From Empedobacter falsenii (GTDB taxonomy: Bacteria > Bacteroidota > Bacteroidia > Flavobacteriales > Weeksellaceae), in NCBI RefSeq assembly GCF_019308355.1, contig NZ_JAAGKM010000004.1:1-64000 (forward strand): a stretch of 64,000 bases of DNA, in the 5' to 3' direction. Below, one piece after another: positions 59,796 to 64,000 of this stretch (the first letter of the stretch is position 1; every line of letters starts with the position of its first letter). The notes under the pieces are model-generated. The model was not told where the DNA came from, made no database searches, and saw only the letters and a list, made by a program, of their open reading frames with translations. The position numbers and the translations under genes were made by a program.

Positions 59796-60716
59796 ATGCC
59801 TCAATATCAAAATGTATTAGACAGTCCAAACACCAATACTATTTTTATGGTTTGGAATTTTAAAGAAAATACTGCTTACAAAGATACTTTCAAAGAGCTT
59901 TGCGCTTTAATTATCAATCTCAATCATTCAGCCAATACACGTTTTCCGAAAACGCAATCGAGCGTTATTTTAGGAATTAGTTACGATGCTTGGATAAAAT
60001 TAGATTTACCAAAACCTTTGCCGAAAGAATTAAAACCTTTTGTTGCCATTAAAGGAGAAAAGCATGAAGCCGTTTCTACAAAAGGCGATATTCATTTTCA
60101 TATCCGCTCTACGCAACAAAGCTATTGCGTTGATATTGTTTCTAATTTGACTGATTTATTGAATGATGTTGCAACTTGCCAAGAAGAAATTCATGGTTTT
60201 AGATATTGGGATGGTCGTAGTATTTTAGGTTTTGTTGATGGAACTGAAAATCCACAAGGTAACGAAAGAATAAATTTTGGTTTGATTGGCAATGAAGATT
60301 CTGCTTATACAAATGGAAGTTACTTATTTGTGCAAAAATACATTCATGATATGCAAGCTTGGAAAAATTTACCAATCTCTGAACAAGAAAAAGTAATTGG
60401 ACGATCTAAAGTTGATGATATCGAAATGAATGATGATGAAAAACCTTCGAATTCGCATTCTGCATTAGCAAATGTTGGAGATGACAAAAAAATTGTTCGT
60501 GATAATATGCCTTTTGGAAATATGTCGACAAATGAAATGGGAACCTATTTTATTGCTTATGCCAGAAAATTTAGCATTGTAGAAGAAATGTTAGAACGCA
60601 TGTTTGTTGGTGAACCTGTCGGAAACTATGATCGAATATTAGATTTTAGTAAAGCCAAAACTGGAACTTTATTTTTTGTTCCTTCTTTTGATTTGTTAGA
60701 CCAATTTTCTAATTAA
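59796..60716 (+). CDS. DyP-type haem peroxidase
   Basis: 306 residues. The family signature GFVDGTENP (GxxDG) is near residue 149, with the catalytic Asp. The proximal haem His is in DDEKPSNSHSALANV, and the distal Arg in KIVRDNMPFGNMSTNEMGTYFIAYARKF. Very like the YfeX-like subgroup (class B/P). It decolorises dyes or oxidises porphyrins in other organisms; the natural substrate is unclear. No signal peptide, so cytoplasmic. It faces a Fur-family regulator. Confidence 0.93.
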   Translation: MPQYQNVLDSPNTNTIFMVWNFKENTAYKDTFKELCALIINLNHSANTRFPKTQSSVILGISYDAWIKLDLPKPLPKELKPFVAIKGEKHEAVSTKGDIHFHIRSTQQSYCVDIVSNLTDLLNDVATCQEEIHGFRYWDGRSILGFVDGTENPQGNERINFGLIGNEDSAYTNGSYLFVQKYIHDMQAWKNLPISEQEKVIGRSKVDDIEMNDDEKPSNSHSALANVGDDKKIVRDNMPFGNMSTNEMGTYFIAYARKFSIVEEMLERMFVGEPVGNYDRILDFSKAKTGTLFFVPSFDLLDQFSN

Positions 60717-60724
60717 AATAACAA

Positions 60725-60758
60725 AAAAGACCTTTTACGAAATTGTAAAAGGTCTTTT
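60725..60758 (+). terminator. Bidirectional terminator
   Basis: A 14-bp stem (AAAAGACCTTTTAC / GTAAAAGGTCTTTT) with a 6-base loop between the peroxidase gene and the convergent Fur-family gene. Confidence 0.85.
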
Positions 60759-60776
60759 GGTTTTATAAAATCAAGG

Positions 60777-61229
60777 TTATTTATTCTTACGAGTTCCGTA
60801 AAAATACAATGAATGATTATCAATTTTGATATCAAAAATATCTTCTATCGTTTGTTTAATAGATTGAATTCTTGGATCACAAAACTCCAATACTTCTCCT
60901 GTATCAGACAAAATAATATGGTCATGATTTTTGTCGAAATATGATTTTTCGTAATGCGCTTGTTGATCTCCAAACTGATGTTTACGCACCAATTTAGCTT
61001 CCATCAAAAGCTCGATAGTATTGTATAAAGTAGCACGACTAACGCGGTATTTCTTATTTTTCATTTTGATATACAACATATCAATATCAAAATGATCATC
61101 TGTAAAATAAATTTCCTCTAAAATAGCATAACGTTCAGGTGTCTTACGATGTCCATTGTCTTCCAAGAAATTCGTAAACACTTGCTTTACTATTTCGTAA
61201 TTACTTGATTTTACTGATTCGTCTGTCAT
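60777..61229 (-). CDS. Fur-family transcriptional regulator
   Basis: 150 residues. The winged helix is in [28 protein letters not shown] with recognition helix [18 protein letters not shown]; the metal-binding segment is [19 protein letters not shown], with His-rich sensor residues. The CxxC pairs of structural zinc are not present (only one Cys near the C-terminus), as in several Fur proteins of Bacteroidota. It could sense iron, Mn/peroxide or haem; its position facing DyP suggests oxidative or haem stress. Confidence 0.9.
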   Translation of the reverse strand: MTDESVKSSNYEIVKQVFTNFLEDNGHRKTPERYAILEEIYFTDDHFDIDMLYIKMKNKKYRVSRATLYNTIELLMEAKLVRKHQFGDQQAHYEKSYFDKNHDHIILSDTGEVLEFCDPRIQSIKQTIEDIFDIKIDNHSLYFYGTRKNK

Positions 61230-61411
61230 ATAAAAAATTTGTGTAAATATACAGAATATTTCCTTATCAATGTAACGAAACAGCTTTCAATTCGTACGTT
61301 TTTTTCTATCTCTTGATAATAAATCTTTATAGCAGCATATAATTAACAATACATCTATATAAGAAAATATATAATCTTTCAAAATTATTTTATCCTTTAC
61401 ACCACAAAGGT

Positions 61412-61419
61412 TAACTTTG
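61412..61419 (+). promoter_or_regulatory. -7 element of the uvrD gene
   Basis: TAACTTTG fits TAnnTTTG with TTTA 19 bases upstream in place of TTTG. It overlaps the possible TTG start at 61417, so translation must begin at the ATG at 61426, giving a leader of a few bases or none. Confidence 0.55.
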
Positions 61420-61425
61420 CACACG

Positions 61426-63768
61426 ATGGAAGAAAATTATTTAGAAAAACTGAACGAACCACAGCGTTTGGCTGTAGAAGCTACCGAAGGTCCAGTAATG
61501 GTGATTGCAGGTGCGGGTTCTGGAAAGACGAGAGTGTTAACTTATCGCATTGCTCATTTACTAAATAAAGGAGTTGATGCTTTCAATATATTGTCTTTAA
61601 CATTTACCAATAAAGCTGCCCGAGAAATGAAAGAACGTATCGGACATGTAGTTGGTGAAGCGAATGCAAAAGCTCTTTGGATGGGTACCTTCCACTCTGT
61701 TTTTGCGCGCATTCTACGTGTTGAAGCTCCGCTTTTAGGTTATCCATCAGATTTTACAATTTACGATCAACAAGATGCAGTTTCGGTAATGACAAAGATT
61801 ATTAACGAAATGCATTTGGATAAAGATATTTACAAAGCAAAACAAGTTTTGGGAAGAATTTCTCAATACAAAAATAACTTGATTACAGTTAGAGCTTATC
61901 ATAACAATCAAGCTTTGATTGAAGCCGATAATGAAGCAATGCGACCTCGAATGGGCGATATTTACAGAGCTTATGTAGATCGTTGTTTCAAATCTGGCGC
62001 AATGGATTTTGATGATTTATTGTTACGTACCAATGAAATTTTGACGCGTTTTCCTGAGGTTTTAGCAAAATATCAAGAACGTTTCAAATACATTATGGTT
62101 GATGAGTACCAAGATACCAATCATTCGCAATATTTGATTGTAAAAGCATTGGCTTCTCGTTACGAAAACCTTTGTGTGGTTGGTGATGATGCGCAATCTA
62201 TCTATGCTTTCCGTGGTGCAAATATTCGAAATATTTTATCATTCAAATCTGATTATCCTGATGCGAAATTATATCCATTAGAACAAAATTATCGTTCGAC
62301 ACAAATGATTGTGGAAGCTGCGAATCAGATTATCAAACAAAATCAAGATCAATTAGAAAAAAATGTTTGGACAGCAAATGAAACTGGTGAGAAAATAGCC
62401 GTTTATCGTGGACTTTCTGATGCTGATGAAGCACGTTATATTGCAACTCAGATTTGGGAAAGACAGATCAATAAACATCTTCAACCAAAAGATTTTGCTA
62501 TTCTTTATCGTACCAATGCTCAATCTCGAGCATTAGAAGAAGCCTTGAGAAAAAGAGGAATTCAGTACCGTGTTTATGGCGGAACATCTTTCTATCAACG
62601 CAAAGAGATTAAGGATATGGTTGGTTATATGCGATTATTGATTAATCAAAATGATGAAGAAGCTTTATTGCGAACAATCAATTATCCGGCACGTGGAATT
62701 GGTCAAACGACTATTTCAAAACTTTTGGTTGCGGCAGATCAACATCAAATTAGTTTATTTTCTTTGATTGAAAATATTGCGATGTATGCTCCAACCATTG
62801 GAATAAATGCAGGAACATCAAACAAATTGAATGATTTTGTGTTGATGATTAAGCGTTTCCAAGTGATGCTAAAATCACATGATGTATATGAAGTAACAAT
62901 GGAAATGGCTAAAACAACACAATTGTTGAATGCGTTGAAAGAAGATTCTACACCAGAAGGTGTTTCTCGCTTAGAGAACGTTCAAGAGTTGTTAAATTCG
63001 ATCCAAGGTTATGTCGAAGAACAACAACAATTAGACGAAGGAGATGCTTCTTTAGGAGGTTTCTTAGAAAATATTGCTTTAGCAACTGATGCGGATAACG
63101 AAGAAGATGACGATAATAAGGTCAATTTGATGACTGTTCACTTAGCAAAAGGTTTAGAATTCCCTGTTGTATTTATTGCTGGTTTAGAAGAAAATCTTTT
63201 CCCTTCTATGATGAGCGTTAACACGCGCGCTGAGTTAGAAGAAGAGCGTCGTTTATTTTATGTTGCCTTGACACGTGCCGAGAAAGTGGCTTATATGACC
63301 TACTCTGTTTCACGTTTTCGTTGGGGAAAAATTATCGATTGCGAACCATCTCGTTTCTTAGAAGAAATTGATGATAGTTTCTTGGATTGGAAAAATCTTA
63401 ATATTTCTGCAAGAGCTTCTAATAATAGTGGATTATCGGCTGATTTATTTGGAGATGAACCAACACCACAAAACTATCAACAACGAGAAAAATCAGTTGC
63501 AAGACCAAATCCAAGAGCTCGTGTAGAACCAGCTCAACCAAGGTCAAATTTCAAACCACTAAATCAAACAAAAAGTAACGCTTCATCAACAGCAAATGCA
63601 CAAGGTTTGCAAGTTGGTCAAGTTGTTGTTCACGATCGTTTTGGACGAGGAATTGTGAAAGATTTGCAAGGAGAACCATCAGATATGAAAGCAATTATTC
63701 ATTTTGATAATGCAGGAGAAAAAAAATTACTCTTAAATTTTGCAAAACTAAAAATCATTCGATCATAA
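61426..63768 (+). CDS. uvrD: UvrD/PcrA-type DNA helicase
   Basis: 780 residues from the ATG at 61426, chosen by promoter position. SF1A helicase motifs: Q motif LNEPQRLAVEATEGP, Walker A GAGSGKT (motif I), LTFTNKAAREMKER (Ia), DEYQDTNHSQY (II), VVGDDAQSIYAFRGA (III), YRVYGG (near IV), VNLMTVHLAKGLEFPVVF (V) and YVALTRAEKVAYMTY (VI). Arrangement and length fit UvrD/PcrA, working in excision and mismatch repair and in removing RecA. The C-terminal 70 residues form a Tudor-like domain (VVHDRFGRGIVKDLQG) that contacts RNA polymerase in PcrA. Terminator follows. Confidence 0.96.
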   Translation: MEENYLEKLNEPQRLAVEATEGPVMVIAGAGSGKTRVLTYRIAHLLNKGVDAFNILSLTFTNKAAREMKERIGHVVGEANAKALWMGTFHSVFARILRVEAPLLGYPSDFTIYDQQDAVSVMTKIINEMHLDKDIYKAKQVLGRISQYKNNLITVRAYHNNQALIEADNEAMRPRMGDIYRAYVDRCFKSGAMDFDDLLLRTNEILTRFPEVLAKYQERFKYIMVDEYQDTNHSQYLIVKALASRYENLCVVGDDAQSIYAFRGANIRNILSFKSDYPDAKLYPLEQNYRSTQMIVEAANQIIKQNQDQLEKNVWTANETGEKIAVYRGLSDADEARYIATQIWERQINKHLQPKDFAILYRTNAQSRALEEALRKRGIQYRVYGGTSFYQRKEIKDMVGYMRLLINQNDEEALLRTINYPARGIGQTTISKLLVAADQHQISLFSLIENIAMYAPTIGINAGTSNKLNDFVLMIKRFQVMLKSHDVYEVTMEMAKTTQLLNALKEDSTPEGVSRLENVQELLNSIQGYVEEQQQLDEGDASLGGFLENIALATDADNEEDDDNKVNLMTVHLAKGLEFPVVFIAGLEENLFPSMMSVNTRAELEEERRLFYVALTRAEKVAYMTYSVSRFRWGKIIDCEPSRFLEEIDDSFLDWKNLNISARASNNSGLSADLFGDEPTPQNYQQREKSVARPNPRARVEPAQPRSNFKPLNQTKSNASSTANAQGLQVGQVVVHDRFGRGIVKDLQGEPSDMKAIIHFDNAGEKKLLLNFAKLKIIRS

Positions 63769-63780
63769 TAAAAAAACAGA

Positions 63781-63808
63781 AAAAGGTTACAGTAATTTGT
63801 AACCTTTT
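63781..63808 (+). terminator. uvrD terminator
   Basis: An 11-bp stem (AAAAGGTTACA / TGTAACCTTTT) with a 6-base loop and a T-run. No gene or clear motif is seen in the remaining 190 bases of the window. Confidence 0.8.
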
Positions 63809-64000
63809 TTATTTATATTTAACTAATTACATACCTTTTATCAAACTAAAGGTTTAAATAAGATATCTTCAAAATTTAGAATAAAATTCTTGCTTGTATT
63901 TATTTTTTCGAATAAATAAACAGATTAAATCTTATAATTAAGATTTTTTTAGCATTTTAGCACCACAAATAAACACAAGAACAAAATTTTTTACTCAAAT

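Overview
The window looks like a chromosomal segment of a low-GC member of the Flavobacteriales (Bacteroidota), most likely of the Weeksellaceae/Chryseobacterium group (Empedobacter-like). Four things point there. Many genes are preceded by the Bacteroidota -7 promoter element TAnnTTTG rather than an E. coli-type -10. There are TonB-dependent receptors with N-terminal carboxypeptidase-like regulatory domains. There are an OstA-like protein, DUF6266 and DUF6515 proteins and an NdpA-type protein. TTG starts and very short leaders are common. The genus is an inference from memory of protein families, not from a search.

Layout. 1-381: end of an IS3-family element that has cut off a small membrane-protein gene (377-553). 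723-5311: a minus-strand biotin operon, transcribed in the order ferritin-like di-iron protein, bioF, bioD, bioB, bioA; bioA carries a one-base frameshift in an A7 run. 5567-7006: an FAD monooxygenase with an added zinc-knuckle N-terminus. 7098-14646: a two-component system followed by a CusCBA/CzcCBA-type RND metal-efflux operon. 14795-20740: a second heavy-metal RND system in which pump and outer-membrane channel are fused in one 1442-residue protein. 20805-24372: a small YopX-like protein, then a methyltransferase, a glycosyltransferase and two related secreted carboxypeptidase-regulatory-like proteins. 24426-36725: mostly housekeeping genes (ABC-2 exporter, ATL protein, cold shock protein, hemW, murI, rocD, pdxH, yqgE, tRNA-Met, nucleoid protein). 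36778-40676: lipoproteins, a sigma-54 response regulator without a DNA-binding domain, and an acyl-CoA synthetase. 41381-46962: SulP transporter, then a TonB receptor plus beta-propeller phytase pair. 47008-48699: an A-rich accessory patch with helically phased 11-bp repeats, a DUF6266 gene and an excisionase-like HTH gene. 48700-52729: a second TonB receptor plus phosphodiesterase pair. 52941-64000: AraC/MFS pair, trans-aconitate-methyltransferase-like gene, OstA operon, DyP peroxidase opposite a Fur-family regulator, and UvrD/PcrA helicase. The last 190 bases show no gene.

How the genes work together. The biotin operon has the four ring-assembly genes but none of the usual pimeloyl-synthesis genes (bioC with bioH/bioG etc.); their place at the head of the operon is taken by a di-iron protein, the most interesting candidate here. 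The two RND systems plus the two-component pair form a large metal-tolerance block. The phytase and glycerophosphodiesterase pairs suggest scavenging of organic phosphate at the cell surface.

All calls were made by reading the sequence and translations; no searches were run.
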